A stretch of DNA of 52,018 bases from Sistotremastrum niveocremeum HHB9708 (GCA_001630475.1 KV419415.1:269912-321929); one strand, 5' to 3'; counted from the first letter of the stretch, positions 22,501 to 32,002 are shown. Notes: generated from the sequence alone by a model not told the origin. A program made the numbers and translations.

Positions 22501-23144
22501 TTTCACTTGCTCATTCCTTTCATAGCTATATTTCGCACAGGTAGTTTACATCAATATACTTAGTGTTGTACCCAACGACTGAGCTATATTTCGCACAATT
22601 ACACCGCTAACGAATGACGTACAGCCTTCTCGATCCAAGGTCTATAATTGGGGTTCACGAACCAGGAAGGACGGACCAAGCAAAGATAAAGCTAAACAAG
22701 CAATAGATAAGATTGATCATCAGGAATCCATGATGTCGCTCGGCTGAGTATACGACTGACGTTCAAGAGAAGACTAAGAGTTGAAAGCGCAGTCCTACCC
22801 CGTAGTCAGAAACAGTACCGTCGAAGGGGTCAAGACTCACATGATAGTGGCCCCGTCATCTGCCGCTTGCGATAGAAGACAGAGGCCCTGGCTAGTGATC
22901 AAGTGCAATGGGATAGGAGTGTACGATCTGTGAGGCATCAGTAAAGTAATTGTGCCCATGTTCCGGTCAGCACTCACTGCAAAGATCCAGATATGGAGAA
23001 AATGATCCAACTGATACAGAAGTGGATTACGACCATAGATCGTTTGCGCTTGACAAAGCAAAAAGTGACGAGGAGAATGGGAAGACCGACATGTCCTCCC
23101 ACGATCTGCAGTGTCAGAAGAATAGGTCGATTGACTGCTGACAT
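16555..23144 (-). CDS. Seven-transmembrane receptor-like protein B, intron holds copia
   Basis: The paralogue of 7TM-A, 341 residues. Ten minus-strand exons: 23144-22978, 22927-22841, 22794-22761, 22691-22623, [copia], 17499-17446, 17388-17321, 17265-17201, 17141-16920, 16867-16830, 16776-16555. Exons 1-9 have exactly the lengths of 7TM-A. The fourth intron has a good donor (GTACGT) next to 22623 and a good acceptor before 17499. Without the 5,067-bp element and one copy of its 5-bp duplication it would be 51 bp. No stop or frameshift appears in the exons, so a normal protein could be made if the 5.1-kb intron is still spliced; otherwise the gene is silenced. The seven hydrophobic segments line up with 7TM-A, including GGHVGLPILLVTF and YRAVYLVMYIIMT. 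Confidence 0.8.
17526..17530. repeat. Copia target-site duplication, left
   Basis: ATTAC here and at 22598-22602 flanks the element, the 5-bp duplication expected of copia integrases. Confidence 0.95.
17531..17811 (+). repeat. Left LTR
   Basis: 281 bp, TG...CA ends. It contains a repeated internal block (TGTACCCAACGACTGAG, twice) and should carry the promoter and polyadenylation signal. Confidence 0.95.
17812..17823 (+). promoter_or_regulatory. Primer-binding site, half-tRNA type
   Basis: GGTTATGAGCCC begins directly after the LTR. It is complementary to the anticodon stem-loop of initiator tRNA-Met (around GGGCTCATAACC), as in Drosophila copia, where a cleaved half-tRNA primes reverse transcription, and not to a tRNA 3' CCA end. 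Confidence 0.75.
17913..22322 (+). CDS. Copia gag-pol polyprotein
   Basis: 1,469 residues, one frame, from the ATG 102 bp after the LTR to a TGA that lies 4-6 bases inside the right LTR. Order: gag (UBN2-like), zinc knuckle CGNCGMATHSKEMC (about 236), aspartic protease IIDSGATRHISN (about 335), gag-pre-integrase, integrase core (HADLCGPF about 532, SDNGGEF about 597, VAERANR), an acidic linker, reverse transcriptase (SKWVYHIK about 984, VKSAYLNG, YGLKQAGRAWY, AVDD about 1133) and RNase H (YSDADWG about 1308, ESEYMA, HHFVRE about 1415). This is the copia order, with integrase before reverse transcriptase. The active site reads A-V-D-D where copia elements usually have Y-V-D-D; both aspartates are present. 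Confidence 0.97.
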   Translation: MSSANDTLANAFKNLPNLTGSEDYSVWKAKLSLILDIKGLLGYVDGSITEPTSTIADVTDKDGAVTGTKIVPPDATLLEAWNLQNKRAKLDIMFSVSKPLVPIVNACTTAREAWRKFEISYENRGAPQITSLIRKLFTTRYVEGTDIQEHFNNLITMNNEMATLNFVLTDFMFSCTIQASMPESFGAFVSMMSVQPRTVDETCSLLRQEVERRKESNHIGTLATETALAAQRASRPRCGNCGMATHSKEMCWGIGGGKQGQGPAERPYGNIKTPEHPNGKPRARVAQTQAIQPVATLTPVPTVPVPIPQANIVDTRIDPRALVAAFSADILDGYIIDSGATRHISNNPADFVELHSTNIAIRGLGGHMEQSSGVGTVRIKWLDTGRIIELQNVLYSPTAGVRLISKSELDLLGWESRSKNGIYKWFDAHGHFLGTAHKQNGMWPINATIEGPVANIVSAPGGPKANRYLWHCRTGHQAISAIESMIRHGTVDGLDVDMTDPIPICGPCIKGKHERISFPRSENRATAPLERIHADLCGPFSVASRGGHKYFLGLTDDYTRMYWVFFLRDKTGILQIFKDFKAIAENQSNHSWKRLRSDNGGEFVNTELEEWLTSQGILHETTAPYTPEQNGVAERANRTIMERVRAMIYARNVSLSFWAEAVNTATYLRNRSPTSTLPKGKTPHEMWHGVKPNVGHLRVFGVRCWVHVPDELRRKLDPKSIECIFLGYYDDSKAYRCYDPKAHRYYKSCHVIFDETLHKVVETPFSSPAGGVKLLESDMEDSPDEVMTNINEDDDISPHEHDVQVPDHTEPQQDDQRVELGEENQDGENTEADNRSDEGGNADEENRAEETRPRSRAPRRRIDYGPPSRKSRRNEGLEAEHFVPLEGAPVPKTTETRQDDSDNESELSEVPSGAGYMDNDEEYAFNAQKVTVLPSGMEPKSYEEAINSEDKEHWIAAMQTEIDTLHQYGTWIVGPRRPGVQLVGSKWVYHIKHDEKGKILKYKARLVAQGFSQRFGESYFDVFAPVGRFESLRMVISLGKKLGWVIRQGDVKSAYLNGLLEELIDLKQPEGFTEGNLGDVCILRAPLYGLKQAGRAWYLHINEIYKELGFVRIHVDHAVYARKTETGASIVNMAVDDLVMTSSSNSEADRLEKELGDKVKMIFGGELHWILGIEVVNQPDGSCILTQRAYIDTLLRRFNLDGFEVKPVATPLDPSVVIDASMSPAPDDVKTIAEMRRVPYREALGAINYAVHATRPDIAHAAQKLARYSSNPGPAHWTAVKRILKYLKGTRDFGIRLGGTDSDVPLAIYSDADWGEDRDTRKSTSGYAAYCFGSLVSWSSKLQPTVALSTLESEYMAASHAVQQALWMQEFLKELDLPGLGLRPLGPTPLYIDNQGTIAFAKGTTSYGRTKHIDIRHHFVREQLEAKHITIDYIPSKENVADLFTKALARPLFEAHLNTLRIHELEGEC
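22308..22316 (+). promoter_or_regulatory. Polypurine tract
   Basis: GAGGGGGAG lies directly before the right LTR and would prime second-strand synthesis. Confidence 0.8.
22317..22597 (+). repeat. Right LTR
   Basis: 281 bp, the same as the left LTR by eye; followed by the second ATTAC (22598-22602). Confidence 0.95.
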
Positions 23145-24312
23145 AATTCAAAACACGATGGGAAAATAAGATGAAGCGGTTGGAGAATACGGAGGGCGGA
23201 AGCTTGGAAAGAACGTCTTGATGCGAGGCAACGAAGGCCAGTTCGAAGTTCGCCTCTGGGCTCTGTGTTTGAAGAAGAACTGCGCGCAGCGCTGAGATAG
23301 CGGGACGCAGAGGAAGCTAGCTTCCAGATCTTAAGTAGGGGAGTGAGACCAAGAGAGGGCTCTATCAGTGCGGCAGGGTGAGAGCCAGAGCATTTGATGC
23401 AGAATTAGCCTCGGCCATTCTTGGGAGTAACGGAACTGTCCATGTGAGTGAAAAGACTACAAATGGGATTTCCGGGACAAGAACAGTGACAACAATGGGG
23501 ACCAGGTTGATCGGGGGAGTCCGGAGATTCACGGAAACAGTCGAACACTTCTGTACTGTAGATCTCGTTCTTTGGAAGGACGGACAATATGTCAAGTCGT
23601 GAGTTAGAACCGGGGTAGTACAGGTGACATTGTCTTGATCCCTCAGTTCAATTCCAACTAAGGACATTGATCGCACCCAGTGGGCTGAGCTGTATTGGTT
23701 TCTGACGCACTGTAAATCGTAATCATACCGGTAGAGCCTCGGTTGCGTTATTCATGTTATGTGTGAGTCCATGGCACAGTTGTGGCCATTCATCATTGAA
23801 CCATTGATGTCGAAGCACCGATTCATTTTGATTTATAGTTGAGGTCGTTGCATGGTACGTCGTCGACACCACAGCTCCTTATCACTCTGGTAATCTTTGA
23901 TTTCCGGTCCTTGATGGAACACTTGAGTCGATCGAGAGAGCCTTAAACTGTGAAATAGCCTTCGAGGAACCCGGTGTGAACTGAGGAAGAGAAATATGAA
24001 GCACAGAAATCGTCCTGAGGCGGCAAAACGAGCACAATTGTTCTCGGCCGAGAACGATGAACGTGTGTGACGCGTTACGTCACGTTGCATGTAAGCGAAC
24101 TCTCGCAAGTCGCCCACACTTGCGCCCACAAGGTCCCCGAAGGCAAGTCCGCGCCGTTGGCCTCTTGGTTGAGACTGTTGTGGATTGAGTTTTGTGATCT
24201 AATCGTTGATCCATACATTTGGAGAATATAATCGGACATCCTAACCTGTATTCGCATCTATCACGTTCAAGCTGAATCAAGCAAGAGGCATAAATCAACA
24301 AACAGGGCGGAG
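23145..24312. other. 7TM-B upstream region
   Basis: No gene is called. 23200-23700 is related to the region upstream of 7TM-A. An open frame at 23378-23602 (plus) and one at 23365-23676 (minus) overlap each other and have no counterpart without stops in the 7TM-A copy, so neither is called. Confidence 0.45.
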
Positions 24313-25351
24313 TCATCTATAAAGGGATTCCAGCATCTCTACGACGCCTGCATCATCGATCTCCCTGCCATGCTTCTGGACTGCGAAGACCTTGCTATCG
24401 CACGCTCCACACATTTCTTGAATTTCGTAGAACATTCTGACTTTCTCAGCATCTGATGTTGCTGGCGCCATTCGTATGACCATTTCTGATATCTTCAGAA
24501 ATGTCGGGTAGATCAGACTGAGGTATCTTCAACATGGCGCACGTGGATAGACGGGCGATGAAAGCAACATACCATAATAACCTACCCAATACGTATCAGA
24601 TGTTTAATGCTTGGACCGAGACGCTAAACGGAGTACTCACCTTATGAGATGCAAATTATATTGAAGAGCGTTCGCTTTGCAATTGACTTTGGTCGGAGGA
24701 CCAAAGCCTACCAGACGTTCCTGAAAGACTGTTGCGATTTTCTGATGCAAGGCCACCATATCTCGGAGCTTTTTACGGCTGGCGTTTTCGATGGTGTTTC
24801 GTCTGCTTCGTCCCTTCTGGCATTCGGCTGCGTGAAGATAGGCACAATATCGGGACCATTGCTCCCATAGTCAAAACTTTGTCCGGGGAAGGTGTTTTCT
24901 GATGATACTCGTGCGTCCGCTGAATGACTATAGCTTGTCCCGTCGAAATTGTCGTGAGCGTGAGATGAAGATGTAGACGAAAAGAGTGGTAAAATCTTCG
25001 TGCTATTAGCATTATTCAGAGAGTGCTTCAAGATTATGAGTTGATCAGCGAACCGTAACGATGATAAGAATTATGGGCTACCTGAGATCCGGACGACGAA
25101 GGCACAGCGTTGTTATACATGGTCGTTTGGCTTACCCAGACCTCGTTCAGGGTAGGAATAGATGAAGGATCTGTAGGCCAGGCCTGAGATAGAGGCGAAC
25201 AACCGGCACCTGGCTGGAAAGGCCCATTGTTGCCTGCCGAAAATTGATACTGGCGATCAATTGGGGGTGTCCACATCAAGGAGTTCGATTCTTGCGCATG
25301 CTCGCCGCAGTTGTGCTGTAGATGTGAGTTCTGACTCCTGCGACGAGACAT
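24313..25351 (-). CDS. Putative bHLH-like regulator
   Basis: A predicted protein of 272 residues, five inferred minus-strand exons: 25351-25082, 25025-24878, 24827-24641, 24581-24573 and 24517-24313. The N-terminal half is Ser/Asn/Gln/Pro-rich and low in charge, as in many transcription factors. Exon 3 carries a basic stretch (QKGRSRRNTIENASRKKLRD), an amphipathic helix, a Gly/Pro loop and VNCKANALQYNLHLIRLL, which resembles the K-x-x-x-L...I second helix of bHLH proteins. The basic region is not a canonical E-box reader (it has ENASR, not ExxRR). The model needs a 9-nt exon and one weak donor (GTTTTG), but the introns are 50-59 bp and the frame closes. If correct it would be a nuclear regulator lying between modules 2 and 3. 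Confidence 0.42.
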
Positions 25352-25505
25352 ACAGATGTTTTGTATCGATGTCAGCGACCGTCGCAAGTCTGACACAAAG
25401 TTGCAGGATCCCAGTTCGCGACCGGTGAGTCCTTTTTAACCATCCTGTGGCCCTCCTGACGAGTTTTTTTTATTATTTTCACAGCTTTGTTGTCGACATT
25501 GGATG

Positions 25506-26060
25506 TCAGATAGGATGGAAAGTATGGCCTTCGAGGCGTGAGCGCAGCACGGATGGCTCTCTCGGGAGGATGCGGGGATCATTCTCCTGCGCGCTCCTTG
25601 AAGAAAGCATCCGATTTCGCTCGTGGTCGGGTTGATCAGGGGGATTTTCCGCTGCCAGAGCCGGAGAGATCTCACGCCCTCCCAGAAGATCATCCGAGAT
25701 AGCAGCGCTGCGGAGAAGTCGGCCGGAGTAGAGTTCCCCTGAACGGACATGAAAGTCGTGGCGGTAGCATGGCTACCCGAACGCCTCCAGACTCCATCTG
25801 AAGTCGCAGCAACCATCGGGGGCGGTCTCATTCTCCGAGCTTCTCTCCGATCCTGCTTCTCAGATATGCAAGAGATCCAGATCCATGCAAAAGTTGTTCA
25901 CTCTGATTTGAGTGTTTGTTGAGAGTCGGATCAGGTGCGTGATGGGCGGCGAGGAAAAAGAGTCAAGGAGGCACAAGCTTGCCGAGCCGGGGTTCTCCGA
26001 AGGTAAACTCCCTGATACCTCTGCATCACTTCGAGAACGCACTTGGTCTACCTTGTCCAT
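25506..26060 (-). CDS. Hypothetical protein, two-exon model
   Basis: A tentative 141-residue protein from exons 26060-25902 and 25772-25506. It starts MDKVDQVRSRSDAEV and is hydrophilic (Ser, Arg, Asp, Glu, Pro), with no signal peptide or membrane segment. The 129-bp intron is longer than others in the window. It could be a 5' part of the bHLH-like gene just downstream, or not a gene. No family is recognised. Confidence 0.25.
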
Positions 26061-26473
26061 CGAAAATTCCGTGAGCTAGAGGGCTGCGCGTGCGCTATTT
26101 CTATACCAAGGTCGGCAGACCGGTTGATCCGCACGACTGGCAGTTGGGACTTCCCAACGCCGATCTTCACCGAATTGGATCTTCTCGGACCACAATCGCC
26201 ATTAAAATTGTCTTGGATACTGCGTAGTAGTCTCAACACGACTAACAGGGCGTATCTGTCCCTGAGGCACTGGCTCACCGAGAATCCACGTTGTTGTTCA
26301 CGCCTCTCGGCCGTTTGTCGAGGGTATATAGGCAGGCAGGCATAACATCTCTTGTAGGTACGCTGGCGTCAAGTTTGGACTTTCAGTTATTCAGTGTCAT
26401 TACTCATTAGTGCCTGTACGAAATACTCGACCCTCACGATCAATCTTCGCGGACATTTGCTTCTTTTGGGACG
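26061..26473. other. SSP3 upstream region
   Basis: No gene is seen. It contains the TATATA box at 26325-26330, 149 bp before the SSP3 ATG. Confidence 0.45.
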
Positions 26474-26869
26474 ATGCGACTCTTGGTTTCTACCTCTTTT
26501 CTGTTGCTCTGTACTAGAGTTTTGGAGGGGCTGGCCCAGCCCCTCTTCCTCTCGAAAGTTATCGACTGGATCGATAACGAAGCTGGACTTTCAAGTACCT
26601 TTTCTCCATCTCGTACGGCGGAAGCAGCCAGCAGCACAACGGTGATAATCTTTCGATTTTCGAGGAAGATGAGAAAACTACGTAATGCTGATCTATTTGA
26701 TAGACTCCGTCAAGATTGACGGATGCCAGTAAGACTCTTGGTCACGTCATCACATCCGAAGTAGGACTCATCTTTCAACAATCGGGTCTCCACCTCACTG
26801 AGATTTTATCAGGAAGTGATTTGCGACGTTGAGGCTGAGGAGGGGCAATATTCTGGGTCATTTTGCTGA
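26474..26869 (+). CDS. Small secreted protein SSP3
   Basis: A predicted secreted protein of 93 residues. Three phase-0 exons (26474-26641, 26704-26760, 26813-26869). Signal peptide LVSTSFLLLCTRVLEGLA, then QPLFLSKVIDWID, a Ser/Thr-rich middle, GHVITSE at the end of exon 2 and a last exon ending VICDVEAEEGQYSGSFC. It is the closest relative of SSP1, with the same intron positions. Function unknown. It lies 400 bp upstream of AKR2 on the same strand. Confidence 0.72.
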
Positions 26870-27266
26870 TGAGAATCATCACGTGCCAGCTTTACCAGGA
26901 CCGGGACCGACTCAGTCCTTTGACCTCGCTGAAAGTTGCCACTGGTTCGAGGAGATTTTAAATTTATGATTACAAGCTACGATTCCGATAGCTTTTTTTC
27001 TTCGGATATGATTTGTGTTCATCCTGCAATCATAATCAGAAGAACACTTTCGCAGCTGAATCGTGCACGGACTGTCAACGAGATAAGTCAACAATAAACT
27101 CAACAAACTCTGAATATTGATGACATAATCCCCAGGACGCCGGCCGACATGCCGAGCACGATCTCGGCGACTGCTATCGCGTCAACCGGTTCACCACAAT
27201 GACCGCTCCCTCGTTCCCACCAGAGCCCATCTCTACCAGGGCTCCTCTAAGACTACTCCTGCAAGC
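26870..27266. other. Intergenic, SSP3 to AKR2
   Basis: No gene is seen; the AKR2 promoter is expected here. Confidence 0.4.
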
Positions 27267-28690
27267 ATGGTCTCGACTATCACATTGAACGATGGTAATA
27301 CCCAGAAATTTATCAGAAAAAAGTAGCACGGAGAGTTCAATTATGTTCGTTTTATTCTAGGCTCCAAAATCCCTATCATTGCCTTTGGTACAAGCAGTCT
27401 TGTAACGCAGTTGAGGCGGCGAAGCTGACTTTGATACAGGAACATGGACTGCTGGACATGGCCAGATAGTCACAGACCGTGTCGAACAGGCGTTGGACAC
27501 TGGATTCGACCACATTGGTATGAGAGTCGTGTCTCGTTTGCCAGGGCGTAACTGATCAGATGTGTCCTGTGAATGCACATCAGACACTGCACAGTCCTAC
27601 GGGAACGAAGAAGAGACCGGGAAAGCCATTCGGGAGAGTGGGCTTAAGAGGACTCAGATCTATGTTACCACAAAGTTTTCGGGACGGAAGGATGTTGAGA
27701 CGTCAATCAAAGACAGCTTGAAATATGTATGTCACTCCATAATTTCTCCTAGCTCTCTGATGTTGATACGCGTTTGAAGCTGGGTCTCGAATATGTGGAC
27801 CTCTATCTCGTCCACCACCCTCGTCTCGCAAACGGCGACATCCCTGGCCTCTGGAAGAAGATGGAGAAGATCAAAGCTGACGGCCTCGCAAAGTGCGTTG
27901 ATGCATCTTCTCGTCATCATTCAATACTGACACATCCTCAGGAGCATTGGCGTTAGTAACTTCGGACTCGAGGATCTCAAAATTCTCTACGAACACGCCA
28001 AAGTCCTCCCCGTCGTCAATCAGGTTCGTCGACGTCCCATCCTCAGCGCTCTCATCACAAGCTCACGACTAACCTTTCCCGCTCAGATCTACTTCAACCC
28101 GTATTCGTACAAGCAGCAACTCGATGCACATGCTTTCGGCATCTCTCACGGCATCGTCACCGAGGCGTATTCGGCTCTGGAGTACGTCTATTATATCCTC
28201 TGCTCGACCTGAACTCATAGAAATACTGTATCATCCAGTCCCATCACGCGTCGTCCTGGCGGTCCCGTAGATAGGCCGCTGGCAGTGATCAGCCGCCGTC
28301 ACAATGTCACTCCTGAGCAAGTCCTCCTCGCGTGGGTTCGTCAAAAGCACGCTGTAGCAGTCACGTCAGTGCACACCCTCGCTTCAGTTGACTATAGCTG
28401 ACGCGTCTTCCTTCACTCTTCAGGTACAGCTCAAAGAAAGAACGCTTGGAAGGATATCTTGACTCTTTGGAGCTCGGTGTGTACCTCTTCTCTGCACAAT
28501 AGCCTCGTCATTGACCGATGCTTCATTGCTTTCAGAGCTTCTCCCAGATGAGATTGCCGCTCTCGATTATGCCGGCGCGAAGAAATGGTGGCTTTCGACA
28601 TCCACCATCGCCAAGCGCGTCGTACCGGTTCTCGCTATGTCCGCCTTGGGATTGGGCGTCAGTTACTACACTGGTGTTCGCATGTGGTAA
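27267..28690 (+). CDS. Aldo/keto reductase with C-terminal membrane anchor (AKR2)
   Basis: A predicted NAD(P)H-dependent aldo/keto reductase of 299 residues. Ten inferred exons: 27267-27294, 27361-27387, 27440-27517, 27584-27726, 27780-27892, 27942-28023, 28087-28181, 28239-28364, 28424-28476, 28536-28690. The tetrad is visible: Asp and Tyr in [11 protein letters not shown], Lys in VTTKFSG, His in YLVHHPR. It duplicates AKR1 but has one extra intron, near FGT. The last exon is longer and adds a hydrophobic stretch ([14 protein letters not shown]) near the C-terminus, preceded by basic residues, so the enzyme may be tail-anchored to a membrane. Substrate unknown. It converges on 7TM-C, with 150 bp between stops. 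Confidence 0.93.
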
Positions 28691-28840
28691 ATGGAATGGA
28701 CAATGGCACGAGTCGCTGAGACACGAGCGACATGCAAAAATCTACACAGAACGATATCCGATTATCCGCCTAGGATATCCGATGACTTGTATCATACAAC
28801 TAGCAGCAATAACATGAATTATCTGGCCCCAATCCATGTC

Positions 28841-30317
28841 TTAATGACGCCGGATATCCAAGAACTGCGTACTCGCGCCATCGCTGCGCGGGGAGCCTGC
28901 CATTTGCGTTCCCTTTGAGCTCTCCGAAGGGGTGGCGAAGCTGGGCTGGATGTAATTGCGGTCATACAAGGTCTCGCTATTTGGATATTCGGTCGGGTAG
29001 CTCGGGTAGCTCGGATCGGATTTGATCGGAAGTTCGGAATCTTCGAAGCTGTACATTGACGATCGGCGAGACCGGAACGATAGCCATGATCTCCAAGTTT
29101 GAAGGACATCCTATATTCGACATTAGCAATAATGCTACATGAAGAAGGGTGGCGAACGTACCGATCTTGTACACAACATGAGGAACGCGACGAGAGGAGC
29201 TGCAACACACGTTAGTGAGGTTGATATACATCGAGGGTGGAAGAAGAGGCAGCACAAACCTCCTGTCTGGAGCAACGAAAGAGAATATTCGAGGTTGGCG
29301 AACGATAGGCTCGTAGTGTCTGATTCCATACCGTCGACCATGACCAACAGTACCAGAATCGTGGAGACAATTCGATAAGCACTGAACAAGGATAGCTTGA
29401 TGATCATTCGCCGAAGATACTTGATCTCCAAGGCTGGTTCAGCCTTAGCTCTTCGGAAAACGGACCAAAGAACGATTGCGTCTAGGATTGTCGCCAGGCC
29501 AAGGATGGCGATAGATATAAGATACACTGGGATCCACATATCACTGTCTATGGTGATTAGTGGACGAGAAGAGCGACACTATTTGACGTACCCGGAGTTG
29601 ATGCAGTAATCTTGCCCAAAAGTGTTATCACCCTGTTGGCCATCACTCGGCGCACTGAGCTGTACAAACATGAGCATGGTCATCTCGAAGTAAATTTTCA
29701 CCATTTACCGCATAAGTGACGAAGAAAGGGGCCAAGAATGCGATGTAAGGAGAGTACGCAAGCTGTAAGAGATTGAGACAATGATAAACAAAGTGGAAGG
29801 ATCATACCGAGAATTCGACGTTATGTCGAGAGTCCTCGTTCACATACCACGAGGGCCGTAAAATAGAAAACCAAAGCTGGGGCCTAATTAGGTCTCGCAC
29901 AGCCATACATTAAGAAAACCCACATTGAGAAGGAAGGTTAAAGTGGACAGAGATGTCCTGAAAGAGTTTCAATCTTCCGCGAAACATGTCGGAGGACAAC
30001 TTACATGACAACAGCTCCGTTAGTCATTGCTTCCGATAGTAGGCATAGCCCTTGGCTGGACTCGGCTTTAAGTGGTGTGGTACGGTACATTCTGAAGGTG
30101 AAGCATTAATAGGAATGTAATGATCAGTGAAGAAGACGCCTTACAATAATGAAAATGATACAGAGAAAATAACCCATGAGACGCAGAATTGGGTAACAAC
30201 GATAGACCGGGATTTCTTCATGAAGAAAAAAGTGATGATGAGCAGTGGAAGGCCAATGTGGCCTCCGAGGAGTTGGATGGCGAGAAAAATCTGGACTTGT
30301 TGGGAAGGCGAAAGCAT
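28841..30317 (-). CDS. Seven-transmembrane receptor-like protein C
   Basis: The third 7TM paralogue, 358 residues. Nine minus-strand exons: 30317-30145, 30091-30005, 29957-29924, 29876-29808, 29762-29709, 29659-29592, 29543-29260, 29199-29162, 29110-28841. Exons of 87/34/69/54/68/38 nt match A and B; the 65- and 222-nt exons are fused here (284 nt), so one intron was lost here or gained in A/B. Conserved blocks: LGGHIGLPLLIITFFF, FCVSWVIFSVSFSLL, SSQGLCLLSEA, LSLFSAYRIVSTILVLLV. The cytoplasmic tail is unlike those of A and B: a Pro/Ser/Tyr repeat (DPSYPSYPTEYP) with many possible phosphorylation sites. It is the most diverged copy. Confidence 0.8.
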
Positions 30318-30530
30318 CTTGATGGAAGAGGAAAATAGAATAAAATCGATGCAATATTCTGGAGGTTTGATTTCTTGGCACACCGTTAGAGATTAGAGAG
30401 ATAGTGAGTATGAGATTACACACATCGATACCGATAGTACCTGGCGACCAGCGCGGCACTTCTGCTCACTCCTCGGAGCGTCTCGAGGCCCCAGTTATAG
30501 CATGGTTCTAGGCTGTGTTCGGATCACCAC

Positions 30531-30540
30531 TTATATAATA
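30531..30540 (+). promoter_or_regulatory. TATA-like box
   Basis: TTATATAATA lies about 65 bp before the ATG of the tentative small gene at 30602. It supports some plus-strand transcription here. Confidence 0.35.
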
Positions 30541-30601
30541 CGCCCGCCACGACGGGAAATTGACTCACCAGTTGTTGACGATCGCGAGCAAAAGATTTAA
30601 A

Positions 30602-30840
30602 ATGCAGGGTCAGGTCTCGCCGTCCGACAGCATTTCCAATGATGCCATCAGGAATTTAGAGAAGCAGGTAAACGGGGGCTCCCTGGGTCGATGGTATCTA
30701 GGAGCGTTCTCGCTGAGTTCATGAACTGGTCTCCGCGGACATTGCGTGATATCTGGACAATCATGCAGCTGAGCAGTATCGGAACCACCAACCACGGAGA
30801 AAGCTGCCACGGCAGCTGCCACGGCGCGAGGAGAAGATGA
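30602..30840 (+). CDS. Tentative small Cys-ending protein
   Basis: A weak two-exon model (30602-30667, 30769-30840), phase 0, 45 residues. The second exon ends with a CHGSCHG-type repeat, faintly like the HGSC ending of SSP4. There is no signal peptide and the intron (101 bp) is long for this window, so this may be chance or a decayed relative of the secreted family. Confidence 0.15.
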
Positions 30841-32002
30841 AGTCACAGCGTGACCTTTGTGACGCAAGGGTGACACGACGCGTGTCCTCCGGTCGGCGTT
30901 CGGATGGCTCTTTCCCAAGGCCGCGGAGCTCCCTATCGACATCTGCCATCAATCTATCCAACTTGCTGTGCTTTCATAATCTCATCCTTGTTCAAATATC
31001 AAAGCTTATCCATTAAATGAAAACGCATAGCGATGAACTCGCGCTAGTCAACATCGCCTGTATAGTGCCGGAGTCAGCACCCACATTCACCGACGCAAAC
31101 GTCGATGACGGTCGATTCGAGGGAATACATCTTGCACGCCTCGCGTCGGACCCTTAATATCCAGGATATTATTCTACGTATTGTCCCCCTCGTTTTCTGG
31201 AGAGCAATCACTTCCAGCCTGTTCCGACCTGCTCCGACCTGATGTCAGTCTGCGATCCTGGATGACCTGGAGATCGCCCTGCATTCCAGCACTACTGTCA
31301 CCATACAGCCAGCCACGTCGTATCTATGTATTTCAAGATTAAAGTGGGACTTACTCTTGCGCAAGACCGCTATAGACTGGATTTGTCAGCTGTGCGTGAT
31401 AAGGTGCTCCAAGGACCTTTCATGGTCAACGTCTTGATGACGCTGTGCTCGACGTCAGGATTAAGGTCTACGTAGCGCTACCATGTACTTAGGCGCCTTT
31501 AACCGCAACTCACGCTGGTCGCATCAAGCCGATCCAAGTGGATCATACTCTTGGGCCTTATCTCACGGTCCATCATGTTTATCTGATGCACTGGCAGCAC
31601 TATGAAAAGTCTCTCAGACAATTTTAGAGGATCATCATTCATTCCAGCTCTATAGAATCATGTCTCCCTACCTCTGCGGGCATCGGACTAACTATGCCGC
31701 CATCGTTGATCGTTAGGATTAAACTGAATGAACCTGCTCGGCTACCTGTTTAGTGCCCTGAGTCGCTCTGTGATACGTGATCCAACTTAAAATGGCGAAA
31801 TCAAGTACCCTCAGCCTCGGTTTCCCAAGCTACAAGCTCGTCGCACGGCGTTCCACTCTTCTTCGAGCTGGCCTCGTCACTCACCTCTGCTGAAGTCGCT
31901 CTCCTCTCTTGACGATATCAAAGTCACCCCTGGACGCTGGTCGATCAACAAAGTGATCCCGATTTTCCCACCCTATTATCTGGGAACTGATCATTCTTCC
32001 AG

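Larger units (their letters stand above)
17531..22597 (+). mobile_element. Full-length Ty1/copia LTR retrotransposon
   Basis: Complete element of 5,067 bp: 281-bp LTRs (TGTTG...GCACA), a primer-binding site, one long gag-pol frame and a purine tract. I compared the LTRs base by base by eye and found no difference, which points to a very recent insertion. With an uninterrupted polyprotein, the copy may be competent. It lies antisense to its host gene 7TM-B, within an intron. Confidence 0.97.
30318..32002. other. Intergenic upstream of SSP4
   Basis: Apart from the tentative small gene, no gene is seen. An open frame at 30610-30942 (minus) overlaps it and has no motif. From about 31571 the sequence belongs to the first tandem repeat unit that carries SSP4. 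Confidence 0.45.

Noticed and set aside
13320-23676. Small genes upstream of 7TM-A and 7TM-B
   Set aside because: The two regions are related DNA, but the open frames are not conserved between the copies on either strand; shared promoter DNA explains the similarity.
11602-30317. STE3-type pheromone receptor / mating-type locus
   Set aside because: The 7TM proteins have seven hydrophobic segments but none of the STE3 sequence blocks I know, and the secreted proteins have signal peptides and no CaaX ending. No homeodomain genes are nearby.
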